DNA from: Geminicoccus roseus DSM 18922
GTDB lineage: Bacteria; Pseudomonadota; Alphaproteobacteria; Geminicoccales; Geminicoccaceae
DNA: 64,000 nt
Reading direction: 5' to 3'
Assembly: GCF_000427665.1 (NCBI RefSeq)
Contig: NZ_KE386572.1
Span: 1,760,196-1,824,195 of the forward strand
The first letter of the stretch is position 1, and each line of letters begins with the position of its first letter. The position numbers and the translations under genes were made by a program. The notes under the pieces are model-generated. The model worked only from the letters and a program-made list of their open reading frames with translations. It was not told the origin of the DNA and searched no databases. Positions 34,202 through 42,750 of this stretch are shown here, piece by piece.

Positions 34202-36145
34202 TCAGCCTTTGAGCGAGCCGGACAGCATCCCGCTGACCAGCCAGCGCTGGAACAGGAGCGCGATGACCACCGGCGGCAGCACCGCCAGCACCGAGGCCGC
34301 GAACATGGGCCCGTAGTCGAAGAAGCGGAGCTGGACCAGGAAGCCGGAGATGATCACCGGGATGGTCTGCGAGTTGGGCGTGCCGGTCAGGATCAGGGCG
34401 AAGATGAACTCGTTCCAGCTCACCAGGAAGCAGAAGATCCCGGCCGCCACCAGCCCCGGCAGCGATACCGGCAGCACGATCTTCCAGACCGCCTTCAGCC
34501 TGGAGCAGCCGTCCACGAGGGCGGCCTTCTCCAGGTTGGGCGGCAACCCGTCGAAATAGCCCTTCATCATCCAGGTCGAGAGCGGGAGGATCAGCGAGCA
34601 GTAGGCGATCACCAGCCCGGTGCGGGTGTCGAGCAGGCCCAGCGTGTTGAACACCAGGAAGAACGGCAGGATCAGGGCAAGCGACGGGGTCATCCGGGTC
34701 AGCATCAGCGCCCAGAGCGTGCCGCTCATCACCCGGTCGCGCCCGGACCGGGCATAGGCATAGCCGGCGAGCCCGCCCAGGATCAGGTTGACCACCGTCA
34801 CCGCGGCCGCGACCACCATGCTGTTGAAGATGCTGTAGGGCACCCGCGACGCCTGAACGCTGGACTGGGCGCCCGCCACCGTCTCCGGGAACAGGACGAA
34901 CCGGTAGTTCTCGAAGGTGAGGGGGCCCGGGACCACCGTGGGCGGCGTGCGCACCAGGTCGACCGAGGCCTGCAGGCTCATGATCACCAGCCAGCAGAAC
35001 GGCAGGAACGACCACAGGAAGATCAGCACGACCGCAATCCACAGCCCGATCCTGCCGAGCGCGCGCCGGGTCGCCGGCGAGAGGCTGGACGTCCGCGTGA
35101 CCGCCGGCAGCCTGGCCAGCCGCGCCCGGCTGCGCCGCATCCCGCCCAGCACGGTCTGGCGCAGGTTGGACGGGTCGACCGGCTCCAGGGCGGTGCCGCC
35201 GGCCAGGGCCTTGGCGCCGGCCGCGGCCGGGAAGAACAGCTTGAGGTAGAGCCAGGCCAGCACCAGGCACAGGATGGTCAGGACGTAGAGGATCGCAGCA
35301 CCCTCGCCCATACGCATGAACTGGAAGGCATAGGCGTAGCCCATCCAGGAGAACACGGTGGTGGCGCTGCCGGGGCCGCCCTTGGTCATGGTCCAGAACA
35401 GGTCGAAGGCCATGATCGAGTTGATCGTGGTCAGGATCATGATCAGCAGCAGCATCGGCCGAAGCCATGGCACGGTGATCTTGAAGAACCGGGTGGCTGG
35501 TCCCGCCCCGTCGATCCGGGCCGCCCGGTGCAGGTTGTCCGGCATCGACTGAAGCCCGGCCAGGATCAGCAGCGCGGTGAGCGGCGCCTGGTTCCAGACA
35601 TGGACCAGCGCCACCAGGGCGAAGGCGCGGGTGCCGTCGCCCAGGAACGGGATCGCCTTGTCGATCAGGCCCAGATCGGTGAGCAGCCCGTTGAGCGCCC
35701 CATACGAGCCGTCGAAGATCCAGCCCCAGAGCACGCCCACGGTCACCGGCGCCATCGCCCAGGGGATCAGCACGATGGAGCGCATCAGGCCGCGGCCGGG
35801 AAAGCGCGCGTTCAGCACCAGCGCCATGCCCATGCCCAGCGCCAGCCCCGCCGCCACCGTGACGGCGGCGAACGCGGCGGTGCGGCCCATGGCGGCGAGG
35901 AAATCGGCCTGCGGGATGATCGAGGTGTAGTTGCCCAGACCCACGAAGATCCACTGGCGGGTCAGCATGTTGATGCGGTGCAGGCTGAGCGCCAGCGAGT
36001 AGATCAGCGGCAGGCCGATCACCAGGAACACGACGAGCAGCGTCGGAAAGCTCAGGAGGAAGGGCAGCCAGTCCCGGCGGATCACCCGCCGGGGCGCTGG
36101 CTCGAGCGAAGAAGCGGCCAGGCCGCCTGCCGTCGTGCTCGCCAT
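34202..36145 (-). CDS. Fused MalF-MalG-type ABC permease (two permease domains in one chain)
   Basis: A single 647-residue reading frame contains two complete MetI-like permease domains, roughly residues 30-330 and 390-647, joined by a linker of about 60 polar residues. Each has its own EAA loop: AARIDGAGPATRFFKITVP in the first and AALVDGCSRLKAVWKIVLP in the second. CUT1 importers normally use two separate permeases, so this is a natural heterodimer fusion. No stop or frameshift is apparent. It starts 7 bp after the binding-protein stop. Confidence 0.9.
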   Translation of the reverse strand: MASTTAGGLAASSLEPAPRRVIRRDWLPFLLSFPTLLVVFLVIGLPLIYSLALSLHRINMLTRQWIFVGLGNYTSIIPQADFLAAMGRTAAFAAVTVAAGLALGMGMALVLNARFPGRGLMRSIVLIPWAMAPVTVGVLWGWIFDGSYGALNGLLTDLGLIDKAIPFLGDGTRAFALVALVHVWNQAPLTALLILAGLQSMPDNLHRAARIDGAGPATRFFKITVPWLRPMLLLIMILTTINSIMAFDLFWTMTKGGPGSATTVFSWMGYAYAFQFMRMGEGAAILYVLTILCLVLAWLYLKLFFPAAAGAKALAGGTALEPVDPSNLRQTVLGGMRRSRARLARLPAVTRTSSLSPATRRALGRIGLWIAVVLIFLWSFLPFCWLVIMSLQASVDLVRTPPTVVPGPLTFENYRFVLFPETVAGAQSSVQASRVPYSIFNSMVVAAAVTVVNLILGGLAGYAYARSGRDRVMSGTLWALMLTRMTPSLALILPFFLVFNTLGLLDTRTGLVIAYCSLILPLSTWMMKGYFDGLPPNLEKAALVDGCSRLKAVWKIVLPVSLPGLVAAGIFCFLVSWNEFIFALILTGTPNSQTIPVIISGFLVQLRFFDYGPMFAASVLAVLPPVVIALLFQRWLVSGMLSGSLKG

Positions 36146-36152
36146 GATCCGG

Positions 36153-37493
36153 TCAGTCCGGATACATCTGCTTCACTTCGACGACCTTGGCCTGGAGCCG
36201 GTCGATCAGCTCGTCCATCTCGGTCTGGCCGCGGATATAGTCCTGGACCTCGCCCATCATGTACCAGTCCCATTCCGGGAACCAGGTCGACTTGGCGACG
36301 TCGCGGGTGGTGGCGCTCTCCAGCTGCTGGGTCGAGACGTCCAGGTCCTTCCACTTGGAGAAGGATTCGACCACCTCCGGGTCCTCCATGACCTCCTTGT
36401 GCGGGGTGCTCAGGCCGAACTCCAGCGCCCAGCGCTTGGCGACGTAGTAGTTGCCGTCCTTGGCCTTGCCGCCGAAGAACTGCATCAGGTCCCAGACCCG
36501 CTGCTCGTCGATCGGGTTGGCCGACATCTGGTAGGCGGCGGTCCAGATGAAGGTCGAGCGGGTCTTGCCCGGCATGAGCGCGTTGCGGCAGGCCCCGGCG
36601 ATCTGCGAGGTCTCCGGCGTGTTGAACACCTTCTGGTCGTATTCGTGCACGACCATGTAGGTATGCGCGCCGGTGGCGAAGTTCGGCACCGATTCGCCCA
36701 GATGGGTGAACACGTCCTGCGGGATCATCTGCTCTTCGTAGAGCGTGCGGTGCAGCTGCAGGATGTCCTTGAACGGCTGATCGAACACCGGCTCGAAGTT
36801 CTCGTCGAAGACCTTGGCACCCTCCGAGTACCACATCGAGAACAGTTCCCAGGAGATCGACGCCCACTGGCGGCCCCAGGCGGAGATGTACGGGTACTCG
36901 GCGATCTTGTCGGTCTTGAGCTTGCGGCACTGGTCGAGGAATTCCTCCCAGCTCGCCGGCGGCTCGATCTTGGCCGCGTCCAGGTGCTTCTCGTTGCACA
37001 CAAAGCTGTTGAAGCCCGTGTAGTACGGCAGCCCGCCCAGTTCCCCGTTCGGCAGGGACAGGTTGTGGACGTTGATGTCGTACATCTTGCTCTTGATCTC
37101 GTCGACCCCGGGCAGGCCGTCGAGCGTGCGGGTCCAGCCGGCCTTGTTCCAGCGCAGCAGCCGGTCCTCTTCGGAATACATCATGTCGATGTGCTGGCCG
37201 CCGATCAGCTTGGTCTCGGCGACCGCATGGTATTCGCCCGGGACGAGCTCGTAGTTCACGTTCTCGTCGTAGAGCTTTTTGAAGATCTCGACGTTCTCGG
37301 CGACGATCTGCGGATTGTACTGCCAGCCGATGAACTGCAGCGGCTCGGCGGGGGCCGCCTGCGCCCGCCCGATCAGGCCGGGCAGCGCCATGCCGGCCGC
37401 CGCGGCCAGGCCGCCTTTCAGGATCGCGCGCCGCCGCGCCAGGAAGGACTGGAGTTCCGAACCACGGAAAAGATCGCTGCCCATCGGGCTCAT
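36153..37493 (-). CDS. CUT1 extracellular solute-binding protein with Tat-like signal
   Basis: A 446-residue binding protein (SBP_bac_1 type) with a twin-arginine-like signal, RRRAILKGG, and a cleavage site near AQAAPA. It captures an oligosaccharide, glycoside or similar compound for the fused permease. First gene of the 11-gene operon; the promoter must lie in the 208-bp divergent region upstream. ATG 37493 is used; the internal Met4 is an alternative. Confidence 0.88.
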   Translation of the reverse strand: MSPMGSDLFRGSELQSFLARRRAILKGGLAAAAGMALPGLIGRAQAAPAEPLQFIGWQYNPQIVAENVEIFKKLYDENVNYELVPGEYHAVAETKLIGGQHIDMMYSEEDRLLRWNKAGWTRTLDGLPGVDEIKSKMYDINVHNLSLPNGELGGLPYYTGFNSFVCNEKHLDAAKIEPPASWEEFLDQCRKLKTDKIAEYPYISAWGRQWASISWELFSMWYSEGAKVFDENFEPVFDQPFKDILQLHRTLYEEQMIPQDVFTHLGESVPNFATGAHTYMVVHEYDQKVFNTPETSQIAGACRNALMPGKTRSTFIWTAAYQMSANPIDEQRVWDLMQFFGGKAKDGNYYVAKRWALEFGLSTPHKEVMEDPEVVESFSKWKDLDVSTQQLESATTRDVAKSTWFPEWDWYMMGEVQDYIRGQTEMDELIDRLQAKVVEVKQMYPD

Positions 37494-37655
37494 CCCCCTC
37501 GGATGGTGGTTCCCCGGTTCCCCCGGTGCCGGACGGCAAGGTTCCTCGGGCGCAAACGCACAGGTTGCCCGATGGAAGGGCCTTCTCTTGGGCGTTTTCC
37601 TGGGCTCTTTCGTATCGTAAACATTCTTGAGTGACTTTGGGAACCGTGAAAATGG

Positions 37656-37681
37656 ACCGTTTCAGGCTGGCTGGAAACGGT
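37656..37681. promoter_or_regulatory. Inverted repeat in the divergent promoter region, probable operator
   Basis: ACCGTTTC (37656-37663) and GAAACGGT (37674-37681) are perfect 8-bp arms with a 10-nt spacer. The repeat lies 21 bp before the metallohydrolase start and 163 bp before the divergent 11-gene operon. The XRE-cupin protein encoded three genes downstream is the likely ligand. Confidence 0.65.
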
Positions 37682-37701
37682 TTCATGGCGGAGGTTTGAC
37701 T

Positions 37702-38853
37702 TTGCTGGATCTTGTCCTGAAAGGCGGCCGCGTCCTCGACCCGGGCCGCGGCGTCGATCTCTCCGCCGATGTCGGCTTTCGCGACGGCAAGGTGGCGGCC
37801 GTGGAGCCGTCGATCCCAAAAGACGCGGCGCGCGAGGTGGTCGACGCCGCCGGCCTGGTCGTGACGCCCGGGCTGATCGACCTGCACACCCATGTCTACT
37901 GGGGCGGCACCTCGCTGGGCGTCGACGCCGACGCCATCGCGCTGCGCGGCGGCATCACCACCTTCGTGGATGCCGGCAGTGCGGGGGCCGGCAACTTCCA
38001 CGGTTTCCGGCGCCACGTCATCGAGCGATCGAACAGCCGGATCCTCTGCTACCTGAACATCTCGTTCGCCGGCATCTACGGCTTCTCGAAGAACGTGATG
38101 GTCGGCGAGTGCAGCGACATCCGCCTGTGCGACGCCCGCGAGGCGGTCGCCTGCGGCAAGGAGCATGCCGACCTGATCGTGGGCATGAAGGTGCGGATCG
38201 GCCGGCTGGCCGGCGGCACCAGTGGGGTCGCCCCCCTCGACATCGCGCTGGAAGCCGCCGACCGGTTGCAGCTTCCCTGCATGACCCATCTGGACTATCC
38301 GCCACCCGGCCGGTTCGAGGTGATCCCGCGCCTGCGCCCGGGGGACGTGCTGACCCATTGCTACAAGCCCTTCCCCAACGACATCCGCCAGGGCGACGGC
38401 CATGTCCGCGCCGACATCAAGGCGGCGCGGGCGCGCGGCGTGGTGTTCGACATCGGCCACGGCATGGGCGCGCTCGACTACGAGGTGGCGCGCGCCATGA
38501 TCGCCGAGGGCTTCCTGCCCGACACGATCTCCTCGGACGTGCACACGCTTTGCGTGGACGGCCCGGCCTTCGACCTCCTGCGCACCCTCTCCAAGTTCCT
38601 GTGCCTGGGCATGACCCTGGAGCAGGTGGTGACCGCCGCCACCAGCGCGCCGGCTGCCGCCATCGGCCGGCCGGAACTGGGCTCGCTGGCGGTGGGTGCT
38701 ATCGGTGACGCGACCGTGCTGCAGGAGCGGGCCGGCAGCTTCGACTATGTCGATTCCCTGGGCCGCACGATGACGGGCGACCGGCGCCTGTTCTGCCGCG
38801 GCCTGGTGCGCAGCGGGATCTGGACCGCGAACGAGGAGCAGGATCTTGGTTGA
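37702..38853 (+). CDS. Amidohydrolase/deacetylase-family metallohydrolase
   Basis: A 383-residue dihydroorotase-like metal hydrolase with LIDLHTHVYWG near residue 60, MTHLDYPPPG near residue 200, and SSDVHTL near residue 280. The family is poorly characterised; a few members act on N-acylated amino acids. TTG 37702 is preferred because GGCGGAGG lies about 8 nt upstream and the product begins MLDLVLKGGRVLDPG, as family members do. The stop overlaps the next gene by 8 bp. Confidence 0.8.
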   Translation: MLDLVLKGGRVLDPGRGVDLSADVGFRDGKVAAVEPSIPKDAAREVVDAAGLVVTPGLIDLHTHVYWGGTSLGVDADAIALRGGITTFVDAGSAGAGNFHGFRRHVIERSNSRILCYLNISFAGIYGFSKNVMVGECSDIRLCDAREAVACGKEHADLIVGMKVRIGRLAGGTSGVAPLDIALEAADRLQLPCMTHLDYPPPGRFEVIPRLRPGDVLTHCYKPFPNDIRQGDGHVRADIKAARARGVVFDIGHGMGALDYEVARAMIAEGFLPDTISSDVHTLCVDGPAFDLLRTLSKFLCLGMTLEQVVTAATSAPAAAIGRPELGSLAVGAIGDATVLQERAGSFDYVDSLGRTMTGDRRLFCRGLVRSGIWTANEEQDLG

Positions 38854-39937
38854 GCTTGGACAGGCCGTGGACACCCCGGCCCTGGTGATCGAGAAGCGCG
38901 CCTTCGAGGCGAACCTGCGGACCATGGCGTCCGTGGCCCGGGCGCACGGCATGAAGCTGCGCCCGCACGCCAAGAGCCACAAGTCGGTCACCATCGCCCG
39001 GGCGCAGATCGAGGCGGGTGCCATCGGCCAGTGCTGCGCCAAGCTCGGCGAGGTCGAGGTGATGGCCAAGGCCGGCATCCGCGGCCTGCTGCTGACCTCG
39101 CCCTTGCGCGGGCCGGAGAAGATCCGCCGCCTGCTCGACGTGCTGGCGATCGCCCCGGACACCATGATCGTGGTCGAGGATGTTCAGGCGGTGGCCGAGC
39201 TAGCCGCCGCCGGGGCGACGCTGGATCTGCTGATCGACGTCGACGTCGGCACCCACCGCACCGGCCTGACCTCCCCGGAGGCGGCCCTGGAGGTCGCCCG
39301 CGCCATCGCCGCCGCTCCCGGCCTGACCCTCAAGGGCGTCCAGGGCTATGCCGGCCATGTCCAGGCGATCCCCGGCTATGCCGAGCGGCGCGCCCGCTCT
39401 CACGAGGCGCTGGCGATCCTGGGCCGGGTGCGCGACGCGCTGGAGGCCGACGGCCATCCCTGCGAGATCGTCACCGGGGCCGGCACCGGCACCCATGACT
39501 TCGATCACGAGACCGGCGTGCTCAACGAACTGCAGGTGGGCTCCTACCTGTTCTCCGACGCCATCTACGACAAGGTGGCGATGCCGGACGGCAGCAACCG
39601 CTGGCAGAACTCCCTGTTCGTCCTGACCCGGGTGGTCAGCGCTCAGCATCCGGGCGTTGCCACCACCGATGCCGGCATCAAGAGCTTCGCCATGGACGGT
39701 CCGGCCCCGGTGATCCGCAAGGGCGCGCCGGAAGGCTCGACCTACGCGATCTTCGGCGACGAGTTCGGCAAGGTGATCCTGCCCGACCCGCAGGGGCGGC
39801 TGGAGCCGGGCACGCTGGTCGCCTGCATCGTCCCCCACTGCGATCCGAACGTGAACCTGTTCGACCGCTACCACGTGATGGACAACGGCCGGCTGGTCGA
39901 CGTCTGGCCGATCGAGGCGCGCGGCAAGGTCGCCTGA
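38846..39937 (+). CDS. DSD1-family PLP enzyme (D-threonine aldolase / D-serine dehydratase-like)
   Basis: A 363-residue fold-type III PLP enzyme. An N-terminal alanine-racemase-type barrel carries the PLP lysine in RPHAKSHKS near residue 43. A C-terminal domain has the zinc-site residues in VPHCDPNVNLFD. Members cleave or dehydrate D-configured hydroxy-amino acids. TTG 38846 follows AGGAGCAGGA and overlaps the previous gene, suggesting coupled translation. With the metallohydrolase it forms a pair that may release and then degrade a D-amino acid. Confidence 0.83.
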   Translation: MVELGQAVDTPALVIEKRAFEANLRTMASVARAHGMKLRPHAKSHKSVTIARAQIEAGAIGQCCAKLGEVEVMAKAGIRGLLLTSPLRGPEKIRRLLDVLAIAPDTMIVVEDVQAVAELAAAGATLDLLIDVDVGTHRTGLTSPEAALEVARAIAAAPGLTLKGVQGYAGHVQAIPGYAERRARSHEALAILGRVRDALEADGHPCEIVTGAGTGTHDFDHETGVLNELQVGSYLFSDAIYDKVAMPDGSNRWQNSLFVLTRVVSAQHPGVATTDAGIKSFAMDGPAPVIRKGAPEGSTYAIFGDEFGKVILPDPQGRLEPGTLVACIVPHCDPNVNLFDRYHVMDNGRLVDVWPIEARGKVA

Positions 39938-39956
39938 CAGCAGGGGAGGCCGCGCC

Positions 39957-40622
39957 ATGTCCACCCGCAAGGCCCGCCTCGGCAACGCGCTGCGCGCCAT
40001 CCGCCGCCGGCTCGACCTGAGCCTGACCGAGGTCGCCGCCCGTACCGGGGTGGCGATCTCGACCCTGTCCAAGGTCGAGAACAACCAGCTCTCGCTCACC
40101 TACGACAAGCTCGTCCAGCTGAGCGAGGGGCTGGAGGTGGACATCAGCGTCTTCTTCGAGCCCGAGCCCGCCACCACCGCCGACCGCCTGCAGCCGGCCG
40201 TCACCGCGCGCCGCAGCATCACCCGCAAGGCCGACGGCCTCCTGGTGCAGACCCCCAACTACGACTACCGCTATGTCTGCACCGACCTGACCCACAAGGC
40301 GATGGTGCCGATCCTGATCACCATCCACGCCCGCTCGCTGGTCGAGTTCCCGCTGCTCAGCCGCCATGCCGGCGAGGAATTCCTCTACGTCCTGCGCGGC
40401 CACGTCCTGGTCCACACCGAGTACTACGAGCCGGCCGAGCTGGCCCCGGGCGAATCCATGTACCTGGACAGCACCATGGGCCACGCCTTCCTCTCCGCCC
40501 CCGGCCCCAAGGACGCCCAGATCCTGAACGTCTGCCACAGCCCGAATGCGGGGCATTTCCGCAGCCTGCTGGACCTGGCGCGGGCGCAGGAGGCGAGGTC
40601 GGGCGAGGATCCCGCTGCCTAG
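39957..40622 (+). CDS. XRE-family regulator with C-terminal cupin sensor
   Basis: A 221-residue regulator: helix-turn-helix at about residues 7-60 (SLTEVAARTGVAISTLSKVE) and a cupin domain at about 125-195 that probably binds the effector. This architecture is usual for local control of amino-acid and amine catabolism. It is the third gene of the plus-strand operon, 19 bp after the PLP enzyme. It is the best candidate to bind the inverted repeat at 37656-37681 and control both divergent operons. Confidence 0.88.
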   Translation: MSTRKARLGNALRAIRRRLDLSLTEVAARTGVAISTLSKVENNQLSLTYDKLVQLSEGLEVDISVFFEPEPATTADRLQPAVTARRSITRKADGLLVQTPNYDYRYVCTDLTHKAMVPILITIHARSLVEFPLLSRHAGEEFLYVLRGHVLVHTEYYEPAELAPGESMYLDSTMGHAFLSAPGPKDAQILNVCHSPNAGHFRSLLDLARAQEARSGEDPAA

Positions 40623-40731
40623 GCGCCGACAAGGCCTGGCGGAGAGTGGAGGGCACGGCTTCTCGCCGGGGTGAAGGCCTGGTCGGATTGATGTTTTTCG
40701 CGGCATCCCGCAACCGCCCGGGTCGGTCCGT

Positions 40732-40763
40732 GTTTCCCTGGCTGCTGCCATGCTGCGGGAAAC
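40732..40763 (+). promoter_or_regulatory. Hairpin covering the ribosome binding site of the next gene
   Basis: GTTTCCC (40732-40738) and GGGAAAC (40757-40763) are perfect 7-bp arms with an 18-nt spacer. The right arm includes the only Shine-Dalgarno-like GGGA before ATG 40767, so pairing would hide it. Confidence 0.4.
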
Positions 40764-40766
40764 GTC

Positions 40767-41507
40767 ATGCGCCGCCAGGATGCCGCGATCGCCTGCTCCG
40801 TCGCCTCCCGCCTGCATCTGGCGGCATGGGTGCTGTTCGTGCTGGTCTGTTTTGCTCTGGCGCCGTTCTCCCGCGCCTTGGCCGCCGCGACGGACGACGC
40901 CCGCCGCCTCCAGTGGGACCTGATCTGGACCGGCCACTACGAGGCGTCCGTGGACGGGGAGGTCGGCCCCGCGACCCGCCGCGCGATCCGGTCCTACCAG
41001 CTGGTGAGCGGGATGCTGCCGACGGGCGCGCTGGACGACGCGCAACGCCAGCGGCTCGCCGAGGAAGCCGCCGCGGTCGAGGCGCAACTCGGCTGGACCA
41101 TCTACCGCAACCCCGCCGCAGGCTATCGGATCGGCTATCCCGCCAACCTGCTGCCGCGCGCCCGGGCCCTCGACGCGACCAGTCAGGAATTCTACCGCGA
41201 CGACCTTTCCGCCAACCTGATCACCATGGTGACGGGCCCCGACAGCGCAGCATCGTTCCGCGCGTCCTATGCCGAGGTGGCGGACGATCCGAGCCATGTC
41301 ACCGTCTACCAGCGGTTCGAGCCGAACTGGTTCGTGGTGAGCTTCCTGATCGGGGAGAGCGGCTATTACGTCATGTCGCGGCAGAAGCCTGGCGCCACGG
41401 TGAGCTATGTTCTGCGCTGGCCGAAGGCCGAGGACCGGTCGTTCCGACCCGTGGCGACCGCGATCGCCAACTCGTTCACCGTTCCGGAGGACGTGGTCAG
41501 GCGCTGA
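40767..41507 (+). CDS. Exported protein with peptidoglycan-binding-like N-terminal domain
   Basis: A 246-residue protein with a hydrophobic signal or anchor segment at about residues 19-40. A PG_binding_1-like repeat follows (GHYEASVDGEVGPATRRAIRSYQ at about 57-78). The C-terminal 130 residues are unrecognised, beginning with YRNPAAGYRIGYPANLL. Envelope localisation is likely; function is unknown. It converges on the secreted TIM-barrel-like protein gene with 13 bp between stops. Confidence 0.65.
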   Translation: MRRQDAAIACSVASRLHLAAWVLFVLVCFALAPFSRALAAATDDARRLQWDLIWTGHYEASVDGEVGPATRRAIRSYQLVSGMLPTGALDDAQRQRLAEEAAAVEAQLGWTIYRNPAAGYRIGYPANLLPRARALDATSQEFYRDDLSANLITMVTGPDSAASFRASYAEVADDPSHVTVYQRFEPNWFVVSFLIGESGYYVMSRQKPGATVSYVLRWPKAEDRSFRPVATAIANSFTVPEDVVRR

Positions 41508-41520
41508 GCCACTTCCTTGT

Positions 41521-42597
41521 TCAGCCCGGCAGATGCGGGCATTTCCTCAGCTCCGCCCCGTTCTCCTTCGCGAACGCAAGATACTCCTTCCACCAGTCGG
41601 CGTTCTTGTCGAACACCGCCCGGCCGTTGGTCTCGCCCAGCGTCCCCCAGATCACCACGCCGTCGGCGCCCAGCTTCTTCAGCGTATCCAGCTGGTAGCG
41701 GAAGAAGCCGGGATGCAGGAACGTGCTGGCGTAGTCCGGCACGTTGATCTTGTTGTGGAACTGCATCCAGATGAACGGATAGACCGGCTTGTTCCATTGC
41801 TGGGCCACCTTCAGCGACTGCTGGGCCATGCTGGTCCAGCTCTGCACGGTGAGCTGGCGGCGCTGCGCGGCGGTGGTGCCCATGTCGTCGTACCAGAACA
41901 CGTAATAGGGCGGGAACAGGGCGTCGGAGGCGAGGGCCAGGCGGCTGATCTGCCGGTTCACCGGGGCCGCCAGGCTGGGAGCCTGGATGAACTCGCCGTA
42001 CATCGGGTCGCCCGGGTTGCCGAAATAGTCGGTCTGGTAGCTGAAGAAGTCCTTGAGCGGCGCCTCGCCATAGACGCCGAACTTCGCCTGGTCGCCCAGC
42101 CGGCTCTTCAGGTAGGCGATCAGGTCCAGGTGGCTGTCGATCTTGGCCGCCACGGTGCCCTGCGGGTCGGTCCGCTTGATGGTCCACGGCCCCTCGATGT
42201 TGAGGATGCCGATGTCGCCCCCGGCATCGGCCAGCGCCTGTCTGATGATCGGCAGCCGCTGATCGACATAGGCCCGGTCGATCCGGTCCAGCACCTTGCC
42301 GCCCTTGAAGAAATAGCCGGGCGTCAGCAGGGGCAGCCGGGTCAGGCCGCAGCGGTCCAGGCCTTCCGGCTGGTTGGCGAAGGTGAAGCTGTAATAGAGC
42401 CGGAACGGCTTCTTCGGCGCCTGGCTGGCGAGCGGCGGCGGCACGTTGACCAGGGCGAAGCTGCGCAGCCGGAGCTGGCCCGGCGCGGCCGGGTCGAACA
42501 CGCCGGGCGCGGTCTCCGGTGCTGCCTGCACCGGCCCGGAGGCGAGCGCCACGGCCAGGCCCGCAGCCAGCACGAGCCATGCGGCGATCCGTTTCAA
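41521..42597 (-). CDS. Secreted protein, possible TIM-barrel glycoside hydrolase
   Basis: A 358-residue exported protein: signal peptide (hydrophobic AAWLVLAAGLAVALA, cleavage near VQAAP), then a mature region with YYSFTFANQPEG, GDIGILNIEGPWT and ADGVVIWGTLGETNG. The spacing of an acidic residue in the NIEGPW segment and the late IWG segment recalls hyaluronidase-like barrels, but I cannot assign a family firmly. TTG 42597 is preferred because GGAGAA lies 6-8 nt upstream and the signal peptide starts there. Confidence 0.55.
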   Translation of the reverse strand: MKRIAAWLVLAAGLAVALASGPVQAAPETAPGVFDPAAPGQLRLRSFALVNVPPPLASQAPKKPFRLYYSFTFANQPEGLDRCGLTRLPLLTPGYFFKGGKVLDRIDRAYVDQRLPIIRQALADAGGDIGILNIEGPWTIKRTDPQGTVAAKIDSHLDLIAYLKSRLGDQAKFGVYGEAPLKDFFSYQTDYFGNPGDPMYGEFIQAPSLAAPVNRQISRLALASDALFPPYYVFWYDDMGTTAAQRRQLTVQSWTSMAQQSLKVAQQWNKPVYPFIWMQFHNKINVPDYASTFLHPGFFRYQLDTLKKLGADGVVIWGTLGETNGRAVFDKNADWWKEYLAFAKENGAELRKCPHLPG

Positions 42598-42750
42598 GCG
42601 ATGTTCTCCGCAAGGACCTGGGTGGGACCGCGACAGCCATACCGGCATCGACGCCCCGAAGGGAACGGCGGAAGGTCGCAGCCGGCCGGGCGTCCCTCCC
42701 TCCTGCCGGCCCACCTTGACCAACCTCCCCCGCATCGTCAGATCACCCTC

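Noticed and set aside
37640-37661. GGAAC with CGTT downstream before the metallohydrolase gene
   Set aside because: The spacer is only 13 nt, too short for an EcfG promoter; the CGTT is part of the inverted repeat.
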